Under the pieces are notes generated by a model that saw nothing but the letters and a program-made list of their open reading frames with translations, was not told the DNA's origin and did not search any database. The position numbers were made by a program, and so were the translations under genes. Shown one piece after another: positions 30,700 to 38,131 of a DNA stretch of 64,000 nt. How positions within the stretch are numbered: the stretch's first letter is position 1; the number at the start of each line of letters is the position of its first letter. Source of the stretch: Candidatus Peregrinibacteria bacterium (lineage in GTDB: Bacteria; Patescibacteriota; Gracilibacteria; Peribacterales; Peribacteraceae); NCBI GenBank assembly GCA_030649955.1, contig JAUSFD010000005.1, forward strand, positions 159,264 through 223,263, in the 5' to 3' direction.

Positions 30700-32130
30700 C
30701 TAGTACGCCTTCGCAAACAGCGCGTACTCCTTCGCCGCTTCGCCGGAGATCAGATCCTTCTTCCCCTTCGCCTTCGCTGCGTCCCCCAGGAGGCGGATCG
30801 TCGCCTTCGATTTGTCCTTGATGCGATTCGCGCTCTCGACAGTCCCATCCCAAGGAGCCCAGACGAATCCGCCCTCGCCTTCGAGGAGCTTCGTGAATTC
30901 CTCATGGGAATCAGTCTCGTAGGTGTGCGAATCCATGAAGCCTTTTGCCTGCGCGTAGAGGCCGTCCTGGATTTCCTGCAGGAGTGAGCGCATGCGGAAG
31001 TCCGTGCACTCCGTCAGCGGGACGGTCTGCTTCTCCAGTGTATCGCGCCGCACGAGCACGACATTCCCGCTCTTCAGATCGCGTGGCCCGAGCTCGATCC
31101 GCAGCGGCACGCCTTTCACCTCCCACTCGTTGAACTTGAATCCCGGTGACTTCTCCTCGCGACTATCCACCTTGATGCGGATGTTCTCGCTGAGCGCCCT
31201 CTTGAGACCATCGCATGCTTCGAGCACAGCCGTCTTCTCCTCGTCGCTCTTGTAAATCGGCACGACGACAACCTGGATCGGTGCGAGAGATGGCGGCAAG
31301 CGCAGTCCTTTTGTATCGCCATGAACAACGATTACCGTTCCAATCAACCGTGTAGAGACGCCCCAGCTGGTGATCCACGGCCGCTGGCTCTTCCCCTCTG
31401 TATCGAGGAAGCTCATGTCGTAAGCTTCGGAGAAGCCTTGGCCGAGGTTGTGCGATGTCCCCGCCTGGATTGCCTTCCCATCCCGAGCGAGAGCTTCCGT
31501 CGTCAGTGTGTAGAGTGCCCCTGCGAACTTATCGTGGTCCGGTTTCTTCCCCTTGAGGACGGGGAGCGCGAGCATCTCGCGATCGAAGTCCGCGTACATC
31601 GCGAGCGCATCCTCTGCCATCTTGTCTGCTTCCTCCTTGGTCGCATGGGCGGTGTGCCCCTCCTGCCAGAGGAATTCGAGCGTGCGGAGGAAGGGGCGCG
31701 TGCGCATCTCCCAGCGGACAATGTTCGCCCACTGATTGATCTTCAGTGGCAGATCGCGATAGCTGTGGATCCACTTCGCGAATGTCGTGTACATGATGGT
31801 CTCGCTCGTGGGGCGGATGTAGAGCTTCTCTGTGAGCTCTTTCCCACCTCCATGCGTGACGACTGCGCACTCGGGTGCGAAGCCCTTGATGTGCTCCTTC
31901 TCTTTCGCCATTACTGATTCTGGAATCAGGAGCGGGAAGTACGCATTCTCCACCCCCAGGTCTTTGATGCGCGCGTCCATGTCGCGCTGCATCGCTTCCC
32001 ACAGCGCGTACCCATACGGCTTGAAGATGATGCAGCCTTTCACAATTGCATGCTCCGCGAGTTGCGCTTGCTCGATGACATCCAAATACCACTGCGGGAA
32101 ATCGGCCTGCTGGTCCGCGATACGTGCCAT
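30700..32130 (-). CDS. proS: prolyl-tRNA synthetase, archaeal/eukaryotic-like type
   Basis: Charges tRNA-Pro. It has 476 residues from MARIADQQADFPQWY. The short form with LYIRPTSETIMYTTFAKWI (motif 2 region), WEMRTRPFLRTLEFLWQEGHTAHAT, the TSHNLGQGFS proline-site loop and a C-terminal extension ending in ALFAKAY is the ProS type 3 architecture, without the editing insertion of the long bacterial type. This type occurs in a scatter of bacteria. The frame is open upstream to 32418, but that part is coded by a short-word repeat and is not real. TATACT ends six bases before the ATG. Confidence 0.96.
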   Translation of the reverse strand: MARIADQQADFPQWYLDVIEQAQLAEHAIVKGCIIFKPYGYALWEAMQRDMDARIKDLGVENAYFPLLIPESVMAKEKEHIKGFAPECAVVTHGGGKELTEKLYIRPTSETIMYTTFAKWIHSYRDLPLKINQWANIVRWEMRTRPFLRTLEFLWQEGHTAHATKEEADKMAEDALAMYADFDREMLALPVLKGKKPDHDKFAGALYTLTTEALARDGKAIQAGTSHNLGQGFSEAYDMSFLDTEGKSQRPWITSWGVSTRLIGTVIVVHGDTKGLRLPPSLAPIQVVVVPIYKSDEEKTAVLEACDGLKRALSENIRIKVDSREEKSPGFKFNEWEVKGVPLRIELGPRDLKSGNVVLVRRDTLEKQTVPLTECTDFRMRSLLQEIQDGLYAQAKGFMDSHTYETDSHEEFTKLLEGEGGFVWAPWDGTVESANRIKDKSKATIRLLGDAAKAKGKKDLISGEAAKEYALFAKAY

Positions 32131-32136
32131 GGTGTG

Positions 32137-32142
32137 AGTATA
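32137..32142 (-). promoter_or_regulatory. -10 box of proS
   Basis: TATACT on the minus strand, six bases before the ATG. The upstream sequence is pyrimidine-rich with no clear -35. Confidence 0.5.
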
Positions 32143-32187
32143 GGGAGAGGGGGAGGGGAGAGCTAGAGCTGAGAGAATCGCGGAAAA

Positions 32188-32293
32188 TTCCAATTTCCAA
32201 GCTCCAAATTCCAAACAATACGGAAATTTCAAGTTTCCAAATACTAGAATTCCTTCATTGGAATTTGTTTGGAACTTGGCATTTGGAACTAAG
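32188..32293. repeat. AATTCCAA-word inverted repeat
   Basis: The left arm is CCAATTTCCAAGCTCCAAATTCC-like words, the right arm GGAATTTGTTTGGAACTTGG-like words, around an AT-rich centre. It separates the divergent proS and membrane-protein genes, upstream of both promoters. Confidence 0.75.
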
Positions 32294-32346
32294 AACTTCC
32301 GCCAACGATCGTGGGTTACCTTGCACACACTCACCTTTTCCCCTGC

Positions 32347-32352
32347 TATACT
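32347..32352 (+). promoter_or_regulatory. -10 box of the four-helix membrane protein gene
   Basis: TATACT with upstream TGC ends seven bases before the ATG at 32360. TTGCAC (32321) is a distant candidate -35 with a 20-base spacer. Confidence 0.5.
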
Positions 32353-32359
32353 CGGCCCT

Positions 32360-32935
32360 ATGCGTCTGGACCTCGCATCGTTGGAGGAGCTCCGCGGCAG
32401 GTGGGGCAAGTTGCTCACGCCGTTCTGGAACTGGTACGAGCGGCACTACCTCCTGAATGTCTCCCTCACGGCAGCGCTCTTCTCGCTCCAGCTCATTCAC
32501 CTCTACTGGCTCACGACGGACGTGGTCGCGTTCCGCCTGTTCGGCGAACGGTACTTCTCCCCGACCCCCTTCTGGCAGTACATCATCATTATCGTCGACT
32601 ACACGGAGATTCCCACCCTCCTCAGTACCTCTGCCCTCTACCTCTATGAGTTGCAGCGCGGAAAATCGTGGACTCCTCTGTTGTTTCTCATCCTCCTCAA
32701 TTCCCAGTGGATCCACCTCTTCTGGATCACCGATGAGTTTGTGCTGCGCGTCTTCGAAGGCATCTCCGATCGCCCGATGTTCCCTGGATGGCTCGCCTGG
32801 ATAGCGATCTGCATCGACTACCTGGAGATTCCCGTTATCATCGATACCTTCGTCCGCGTCTACAAGTCGCTCAAGGACAGGAGGTTCCGCGCGTTCCTGA
32901 AGGAGGAGGCGCGGTACCATATTTGGCATATCTGA
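32360..32935 (+). CDS. polytopic membrane protein of unknown function
   Basis: It has 191 residues. About four membrane helices: residues ~32-52 (LLNVSLTAALFSLQLIHLYW), ~70-95, ~105-125 and ~145-165. Internal symmetry is visible: LQLIHLYWLTTDVVAFRLF and NSQWIHLFWITDEFVLRVF are alike, as are IIVDYTEIPTLL and ICIDYLEIPVII. So the protein is a duplicated two-helix unit, each half with a conserved D-Y-x-E-I-P in the membrane, which could bind a metal or proton. No family recognised. The start is chosen by the -10 spacing; the open frame upstream covers the repeat. Confidence 0.75.
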   Translation: MRLDLASLEELRGRWGKLLTPFWNWYERHYLLNVSLTAALFSLQLIHLYWLTTDVVAFRLFGERYFSPTPFWQYIIIIVDYTEIPTLLSTSALYLYELQRGKSWTPLLFLILLNSQWIHLFWITDEFVLRVFEGISDRPMFPGWLAWIAICIDYLEIPVIIDTFVRVYKSLKDRRFRAFLKEEARYHIWHI

Positions 32936-32939
32936 GGTA

Positions 32940-33082
32940 CTGCCCTCACCCGCCTCCGCCCCGTGTGCGGGGCTACGGACGGGCAAGCCCTCGCCCTCTC
33001 CCGGACGCGGGAGAGGGAACTGTTGTTCTGTTGAATCGCCCCCTTCTCCCGCGTCCGGGAGAAGGGTCGGGGATGAGGGCAG
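32940..33082. mobile_element. CTGCCCTCA palindromic element, full copy
   Basis: Ends are CTGCCCTCACCC and GGGGATGAGGGCAG. Inside are two hairpins, CCCTCTCCCGGACGCGGGAGAGGG and the TTCTCCCG-CGTC-CGGGAGAA stem, joined by a T/G-rich link (TGTTGTTCTGTT). An extra GC-rich insert (CCCCGTGTGCGGGG) makes this copy longer than those at 57103 and 58502. Confidence 0.8.
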
Positions 33083-33086
33083 TTCC

Positions 33087-34109
33087 TCAGTTCACTCTCT
33101 CAAACACCATCCTCCCTTCCCTGCGCTCCGTCCTCCCGATAAGAGGGGAGAAGGTGTAGGGGATGGCAACCTCAATCCGTCGCGCAGTAGGATCTTTTTC
33201 CTTCGCAACGACAGCGCGCACCGCGTTTTCGAGTGCCTTCGTTTCGAACGTTCCAGTTCCGAGAATTCCTCCCGCGGTAATGCTCATGGTGCTGCCGCTC
33301 TTCTTCATGCTCAAGGCTGCTTTGTAGGTCTTGAGCTTCTCACTCGTCTTCGATTCCGTGACCTTCCCCTTCTCCATTTTAAGCTCAATCAGCCGGTACG
33401 GTGTACCGTTCACAGAGACGAGCATCTCCGATCCGCGCTCGATGAGTGTCACGTCTGCGCCAGCGAGCTTCATCGGTTCGGGCCGGCCGAGCAGCTCCTC
33501 GCCGTCGGGAATCTGCTCGAACTGTCGCGCGCCTGCTTTCGGTTGCTCTTCCTTCTTCATTCCAGCACCTCCCTCCTGTGGCTTGTTGGATGTTGCAGGC
33601 ATTTTCGATAGGCCGAAATCGAGGCCGAGGAAGACGAGTGCCTTCTCCGCGAGCTGGCTCAGTCGCGTTTTCTTGAGGAAGCGTCCCACCCGACTCTTCT
33701 CATCCTGCGATTCATCGACGATCCACTTCCCGGCCCGGTACCCCACGTACTCCAGGGAGTAGCGGATCTGCAGGAGCATGTTGCTCGCACGTGTCTTCCC
33801 CGGATCGCGCTTGTCCATGAACTCCTCGTAGCTGAGAGCTTTTCCCTCAGGCGCATTCGGTGTCTCCATGACGTACTTCGCATTCCGGATGACGCCTTCG
33901 ATCTCTCCTAGGAGAATCATCAGGTCGCGCTGTGTGTTCTCCGCGAGATCCTTCCGTGACTTCACGTACGCATCGATCGCCTCGCGATAGTTCTCGAGCT
34001 GCTCCTTTGGAAGCTCCAGGATTTCCTGCTTCTTCGCGAGGATGTCCTCTGGCTTCGCTTCACCACTCTTCAACTGCTCTATCTTCAATGTGGGGATCTC
34101 AGGTGCCAT
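33087..34109 (-). CDS. unknown modular protein (fourth gene of a cluster)
   Basis: It has 340 residues. The N-terminal ~165 residues are helical (PEDILAKKQEILELPKEQLE; YSLEYVGYRAGKWIVDESQD), then a Lys/Glu/Gly linker (~170-205). The C-terminal beta domain has LIERGSEMLVSVNGTPYRLI and SMKKSGSTMSITAGGILGTG and ends RREGMVFERVN-like. No signal peptide or membrane helix is clear. The architecture (helical front, low-complexity linker, beta domain) is shared with the other proteins of the cluster. It has its own promoter: TTGGAG, 17 bases, TATACC, eight bases, ATG. Confidence 0.75.
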   Translation of the reverse strand: MAPEIPTLKIEQLKSGEAKPEDILAKKQEILELPKEQLENYREAIDAYVKSRKDLAENTQRDLMILLGEIEGVIRNAKYVMETPNAPEGKALSYEEFMDKRDPGKTRASNMLLQIRYSLEYVGYRAGKWIVDESQDEKSRVGRFLKKTRLSQLAEKALVFLGLDFGLSKMPATSNKPQEGGAGMKKEEQPKAGARQFEQIPDGEELLGRPEPMKLAGADVTLIERGSEMLVSVNGTPYRLIELKMEKGKVTESKTSEKLKTYKAALSMKKSGSTMSITAGGILGTGTFETKALENAVRAVVAKEKDPTARRIEVAIPYTFSPLIGRTERREGRMVFERVN

Positions 34110-34117
34110 ACCGGATT

Positions 34118-34146
34118 GGTATAGCGGAGTTCCACGCTTCCTCCAA
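34118..34146 (-). promoter_or_regulatory. promoter of the fourth cluster gene
   Basis: On the minus strand: TTGGAG (34141-34146), 17-base spacer, TATACC (34118-34123), then eight bases to the ATG. Confidence 0.6.
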
Positions 34147-34153
34147 ATTTCCC

Positions 34154-35053
34154 TCAGGGAACTTTCTTCAGTACGTGCGTCTCCGACCGCGTCTCCGGTT
34201 GCTCATTCTTTTGCATGTATACTTCGATGCTCTGCACGTCTGCGGTGAGGCCAAAGTCCAAGTTCGTTCCGTAGGTGCTCGTGTTGATCACGCGCTCAAT
34301 TGTCCCAGGAATCTTCAGCATGTACACGTGACCCTCCGGAGGCGACGGGATGTCCGCAGTCTTCCCATGCCACTTCATTTCCTTCTTCGCGTCCTCAGGA
34401 ATTTTCACTTTCCCCGGGGTCTCTTTCTCATTTCCAGATTGGCCTGCTTCGCCTGGCTTGGATGCTTCAGTAGTAGGCTCTTTCTTCCCTGCAAAGTATC
34501 CATAGATACCTAATCCTGCAAGGAGGGCAGTGATTTTAGCCACGAATAGGCTTTTCATTCCCTTCTCTTTGAGACCTGCCTTTTGCCCCCATCCGATCCA
34601 GCCCCAAATTTTAGAAATGATGTATGCCAAGCCTACAGCACGCATCGTTTTTGCAATCATCGAGTCGCCGTTGAATAGCTGGTTACTCGCTGTGTTGAAT
34701 CCTTCAAGAGGTCTGTCGATGCCATACTCTCCAACGCCTTTCGCAATGGGATTGTTATTAGAAATCTGACCGAGAAAGCGCTCAGCATTTCCTTGCATCG
34801 TTGCGAGCTTCGCGTCCATCTCCTTGCGCAGGCGCTCCATCTTTCCCAAGGTTTGATCGTCTAATGTATGCGCATGCTTCTCAATGTACTGACTGATGTC
34901 ACTTCGCGCAGCACTCAGATCGTCCCTCGTGCCACTACTGATTGCGGCTTGTGCATTCTTCAATGCTTCGTGATTGATCGATGAAGGAGGATTTTGAAGA
35001 GCCTCTTTCAGCTGACTGCGCAGCGCGGGGTTTTCCTTCGGTGCTTCGCCCAT
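34154..35053 (-). CDS. unknown modular membrane-associated protein (third gene of the cluster)
   Basis: It has 299 residues from MGEAPKENPAL. The N-terminal helical region (~1-110) has a conserved-looking NNNPIAKGVGEYGIDRP. A hydrophobic stretch (IAKTMRAVGLAYIISKIWGW) and a second (SLFVAKITALLAGLGIYGYF) are probable membrane helices. A Lys/Glu/Ser linker (~200-230) leads to a C-terminal beta domain (PEGHVYMLKIPGTIERVINT ... IEVYMQKNEQ). TAAATT lies 12 bases before the start. No known family; probably a membrane partner of the other three cluster proteins. Confidence 0.7.
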   Translation of the reverse strand: MGEAPKENPALRSQLKEALQNPPSSINHEALKNAQAAISSGTRDDLSAARSDISQYIEKHAHTLDDQTLGKMERLRKEMDAKLATMQGNAERFLGQISNNNPIAKGVGEYGIDRPLEGFNTASNQLFNGDSMIAKTMRAVGLAYIISKIWGWIGWGQKAGLKEKGMKSLFVAKITALLAGLGIYGYFAGKKEPTTEASKPGEAGQSGNEKETPGKVKIPEDAKKEMKWHGKTADIPSPPEGHVYMLKIPGTIERVINTSTYGTNLDFGLTADVQSIEVYMQKNEQPETRSETHVLKKVP

Positions 35054-35107
35054 ATATTTGTGTTGGGAATTTACTACTATATTAGCATTTTCAGACTTTT
35101 TTTGCAA

Positions 35108-36256
35108 TTACGTCTTAGGAGCAGGAGCAGGGGATGGAGGCAATGGTGGTGCTCCAGGAGCGGGTGCTACTGGAGGAGACGGTACAGTGACGGGAGCAGC
35201 AGGAGCAACTGGCGCAACGGCAGGGGCTGCGACTGGTTGTGCCATGGGAACGTACACTATCTGTGGGACAACTGGTGCCGCTGTTGGAGCCACTGCGGGG
35301 GCTGCTGTGAATGGCTTAATCCACTCCGGAATCTGATTGGTCTTCACCTTTTGCAGGAGGTCTGTTGCCACGCCGACGAGCTTGTCGAAGTCACAGGCAT
35401 TTGCCGTGATCGCTCCTGCCGTGTTCTTCGCATGCGCGATGACTGCGTTGAGGAACGTGTTCTCTACTTTGAGACCCGTGAGGCCGGGGAGAGGAGGAAT
35501 CGCCTGCATGATGGCGCTCATCGCGGCGATATTCTTCCCGTTGTTCTTGGGAATGAAGTTCCATCCCTCGAACTGGAAGAGCGACTTCAGGGTGATGACG
35601 AGCGGTGGAACCGTGAGTGCCTTGTCGATGAACGTGCCGATGCCTGGAATGCTCGTGAACATTCCAGCGATTGCTGTGAGGATGGTCTTGCCGATCGCTG
35701 CGACGCTCTCCCCCTGCTTGTGGAACCAGTTGATGAGCGGCTGGATGGCGTACGAGTTCATTGGCTGGATGATGTTGCGGTTCGTGGAGTCGAAGAGGTC
35801 GGCGAAGAATCCGGGCACGTCCCACTTCTTCCATGTAGTGGAGATGCCACTGGTGATCGGACCGAGGAATCCCGTCGTACTCGCGAATGCCTTGTCGACA
35901 CGGTTCGTCTTCGCTTTCTCTGCGTTGCGCACTTTCTGTTGCTCTGCGCGCACCCTTCCGATTTCTGTGAGGAGGGCTTCCTGCTGCCTCTTCACTGCAG
36001 CGTGAGCATTCTTCTCTGCCTGTTGCAGCTTGTCGTACGCAGAGATGTTCTCGCGAATCTTCCCTTCTAGTCCATCGAGGCTCTTCCCCACATTCATGGC
36101 ATCAAGGTCGCTTGGGTTCTGCTTGATGTTCTCCTGCAATCCTTTCAGCTCCGCCGCGACGGTCTCGTGTTGCAACTTGAACTGCGGTTTCTCCGATGTG
36201 CTCTGTGGGAGCGCAGGAGAGGGGCCAGGAGCTGATGGTTGTGCATCGACACCCAT
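35108..36256 (-). CDS. unknown modular protein with Pro/Ala-rich C-terminus (second gene of the cluster)
   Basis: It has 382 residues. After a Pro/Ser-rich start, residues ~28-115 form a charged coiled coil (LQQAEKNAHAAVKRQQEALL). Residues ~125-310 contain hydrophobic, amphipathic segments (IGKTILTAIAGMFTSIPGIG) that might insert in or lie on a membrane. The last ~75 residues are an Ala/Pro/Val tail (PAVAPTAAPVVP repeats), probably extended and disordered. It follows the first cluster gene by five bases, so they are co-transcribed. No family recognised. Confidence 0.7.
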   Translation of the reverse strand: MGVDAQPSAPGPSPALPQSTSEKPQFKLQHETVAAELKGLQENIKQNPSDLDAMNVGKSLDGLEGKIRENISAYDKLQQAEKNAHAAVKRQQEALLTEIGRVRAEQQKVRNAEKAKTNRVDKAFASTTGFLGPITSGISTTWKKWDVPGFFADLFDSTNRNIIQPMNSYAIQPLINWFHKQGESVAAIGKTILTAIAGMFTSIPGIGTFIDKALTVPPLVITLKSLFQFEGWNFIPKNNGKNIAAMSAIMQAIPPLPGLTGLKVENTFLNAVIAHAKNTAGAITANACDFDKLVGVATDLLQKVKTNQIPEWIKPFTAAPAVAPTAAPVVPQIVYVPMAQPVAAPAVAPVAPAAPVTVPSPPVAPAPGAPPLPPSPAPAPKT

Positions 36257-36261
36257 AGAAA

Positions 36262-37578
36262 TTATGAAGCGGTGATCTCAATCTTGTTGTCTTTGTTCCT
36301 GTTCAGTGAAACTTGTTTAGAGTCGGTCTTCGCTTCGACCTTCTTCACGATCTCCTCGAGATTCACTTCCACCTGCTGTCCCACTTTCGGTGTGATGAGT
36401 GCAGTGATTTTCGTCGATTCCGTACCATTCGGTGCTCGCAGTTGGATGGACGCAATTTCCTTGCTGTCAACGAGCAGCTTGATTGGCCTCCCATCGAAGG
36501 TGAGACCACTGGGTCCGATCGTCACGGACTTCGTCCACAGGTTCTTCTCCGTCGTTCCGTCCTTCTTCGTCAGCGGGCGTGTCGGTTGCGTCACCAGGAA
36601 GTACTCATTGGGCCTCCATCCCTTGACGTAGATTTCCCCCTGGCCCGGTGCCTCGGAGACTGCAGTTGCTGGCGCAACAGTGGGTGCCGCTGCGGGAGCA
36701 GCTGCAGGTGCCGCAACTGGTGCGGTGCCCGGAGCGGCTGCAGGAGCTTGAGCTGGGGCAACTGCGACCTGAGCAGGCTGCTGAGACGGCGTCGGAGCTT
36801 TGTCAGCTTCTGCTTTCTCAGATTTGACAATGCTTTGTCCGAATTCCCGAAGGCTCCTCAAACTCACCGATACTGTCTCTGGTGTCGCTGGCTGGTCAGT
36901 CGCGGTTCCGCTCGGATTCGATGCGGGATTGCTCACCGTTGGCTGCCCAATCGAGGCGATGACCGTACTCACGTGCTTTTCGAAGTCATAACCATTCTTC
37001 GGCGTCTGCTTCCCCTCCCAGAAGGTGCGAATCTGAAAGATCTGCTGATCGAACGTCGTTACCGTCGAGCGCCACTCCGCATCGTCCGTTTTTCCAGAGA
37101 GACCGATGCCCATTTTCTGCAGGATGCTGTCGAGGTACTTGATTTTTGACGTTGGCTTCTCCGCGATGTACATCAATCCGCGGCCAATGAAGGATTCCTC
37201 GCCGAACATCTTCGCGAGCATCTTCAGCGTACCGTAGCCGAACGCTGCCAGAGTCTCCGTGAATCCTTCGATCTTCTGGATGATCGATGCTGTCCTGCTC
37301 ATCACCTCCGGGTGTGCCTGAGTGAAGTCCCGTAGTCGTTTCTCCTGATCGGGGGAGACGGTGGTCCCCGTTGCTTTGGCTGCGTCGGTCAGAGTGCGCA
37401 CAGGATCCGCGCTCTGCGTTTCCGGTGCATTCGGATTCTGAGGCAAATTGCTGCGTAAACGATCACGATCCCTCTTCGATTGCTCAAGGGCATCTTCTCT
37501 CGTGGTTGGAGGGAGGTTCGTCTGCTCTCGGCGCAGCGGATCGGGGACGTTCCCTGGTCGATTGGGATCTGTCGTCAT
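36262..37578 (-). CDS. unknown modular protein with Ala/Pro linker (first gene of the cluster)
   Basis: It has 438 residues from MTTDPNRPGNVPDPL. Regions: disordered N-terminus; helical block (~65-260) with FGYGTLKMLAKMFGEESFIG resembling amphipathic segments of the next gene; an Ala/Pro linker of ~50 residues; then a C-terminal beta domain (IYVKGWRPNEYFLVTQPTRP onward). The open frame upstream to 38061 overlaps hpf in antisense and is rejected. The promoter is strong (TTGCGG, 17, TACAAT) with a 23-base gap to the ATG. As first gene it probably drives the second, five bases downstream. Confidence 0.7.
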   Translation of the reverse strand: MTTDPNRPGNVPDPLRREQTNLPPTTREDALEQSKRDRDRLRSNLPQNPNAPETQSADPVRTLTDAAKATGTTVSPDQEKRLRDFTQAHPEVMSRTASIIQKIEGFTETLAAFGYGTLKMLAKMFGEESFIGRGLMYIAEKPTSKIKYLDSILQKMGIGLSGKTDDAEWRSTVTTFDQQIFQIRTFWEGKQTPKNGYDFEKHVSTVIASIGQPTVSNPASNPSGTATDQPATPETVSVSLRSLREFGQSIVKSEKAEADKAPTPSQQPAQVAVAPAQAPAAAPGTAPVAAPAAAPAAAPTVAPATAVSEAPGQGEIYVKGWRPNEYFLVTQPTRPLTKKDGTTEKNLWTKSVTIGPSGLTFDGRPIKLLVDSKEIASIQLRAPNGTESTKITALITPKVGQQVEVNLEEIVKKVEAKTDSKQVSLNRNKDNKIEITAS

Positions 37579-37601
37579 GGGTGTGTGTGAGAAATCCAAG
37601 T

Positions 37602-37630
37602 ATTGTACCTTTTTTCGGGTTTTTCCGCAA
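37602..37630 (-). promoter_or_regulatory. promoter of the four-gene cluster
   Basis: On the minus strand: TTGCGG (37625-37630), 17-base spacer, TACAAT (37602-37607). Confidence 0.65.
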
Positions 37631-37642
37631 GGATTAGGCCAT

Positions 37643-37712
37643 TGGGAACAGGGAACAGGGAACCGGGAACAGGGGGGATGAGGGACCTGTTCCCTGTTAT
37701 TCGGTTCCCTCT
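37643..37712. repeat. GGGAACA-word inverted repeat between divergent genes
   Basis: Left arm GGGAACAGGGAACAGGGAAC, right arm CCTGTTCCCTGTTATTCGG-like words. Unlike most, it sits between two divergent promoters rather than after a gene. Confidence 0.8.
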
Positions 37713-37758
37713 TCCTTCTGCTGTACAATGCTCCAGACGACTTCCCGATCCCACACCT

Positions 37759-38118
37759 ATGAACGTCCAACACTTCGAGAAAGGTATCCGCTACACCGAT
37801 AAAGAACTCCTCTTCGTCGCGCGGAAACTCGGAAAACTCGCGACGTACTGCCGAACGATGAAGGACGCGTCGTCCTCGATCCGTCTGGAGGCGGAGCGTC
37901 GGCAGACGGAGAAAGATCGTGATCAAGTGAAAGTGATGATCACGGTGACGCTCCCGAAGAAAGTGCTGCGTGCGGAGTCGCGTCGAGCGGACATCGTCGA
38001 TGCGGTCGATCGGTGCATTGAGAAAATGGAGCCGCAGATCAAGCGCTACAAGGAGAAGCATTCTGGTCGCGAGCGTGCGCGGAAGATGCGCAAGTTACGA
38101 TTATCCGAAGCCGCGTAA
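37759..38118 (+). CDS. hpf: ribosome hibernation promoting factor
   Basis: Binds the 30S decoding region and silences or pairs ribosomes in starved cells. It has 119 residues, the short HPF/YfiA form. Visible: MNVQHFEKGIRYTDKELLFV, the basic helix FVARKLGKLATYC, MITVTLPKKVLRAESRRADI (like the family VxVTLxxxxxxxRAexxaxD) and DAVDRCIEKMEPQIKRYKEK, then a basic tail. TACAAT at 37724 is its likely -10, leaving a ~22-base leader, one of the few here. It is followed after 13 bases by the PKD/7TM protein gene, suggesting an operon with the amidoligase fusion further on. Confidence 0.93.
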   Translation: MNVQHFEKGIRYTDKELLFVARKLGKLATYCRTMKDASSSIRLEAERRQTEKDRDQVKVMITVTLPKKVLRAESRRADIVDAVDRCIEKMEPQIKRYKEKHSGRERARKMRKLRLSEAA

Positions 38119-38131
38119 ACTCCGTATCGCC

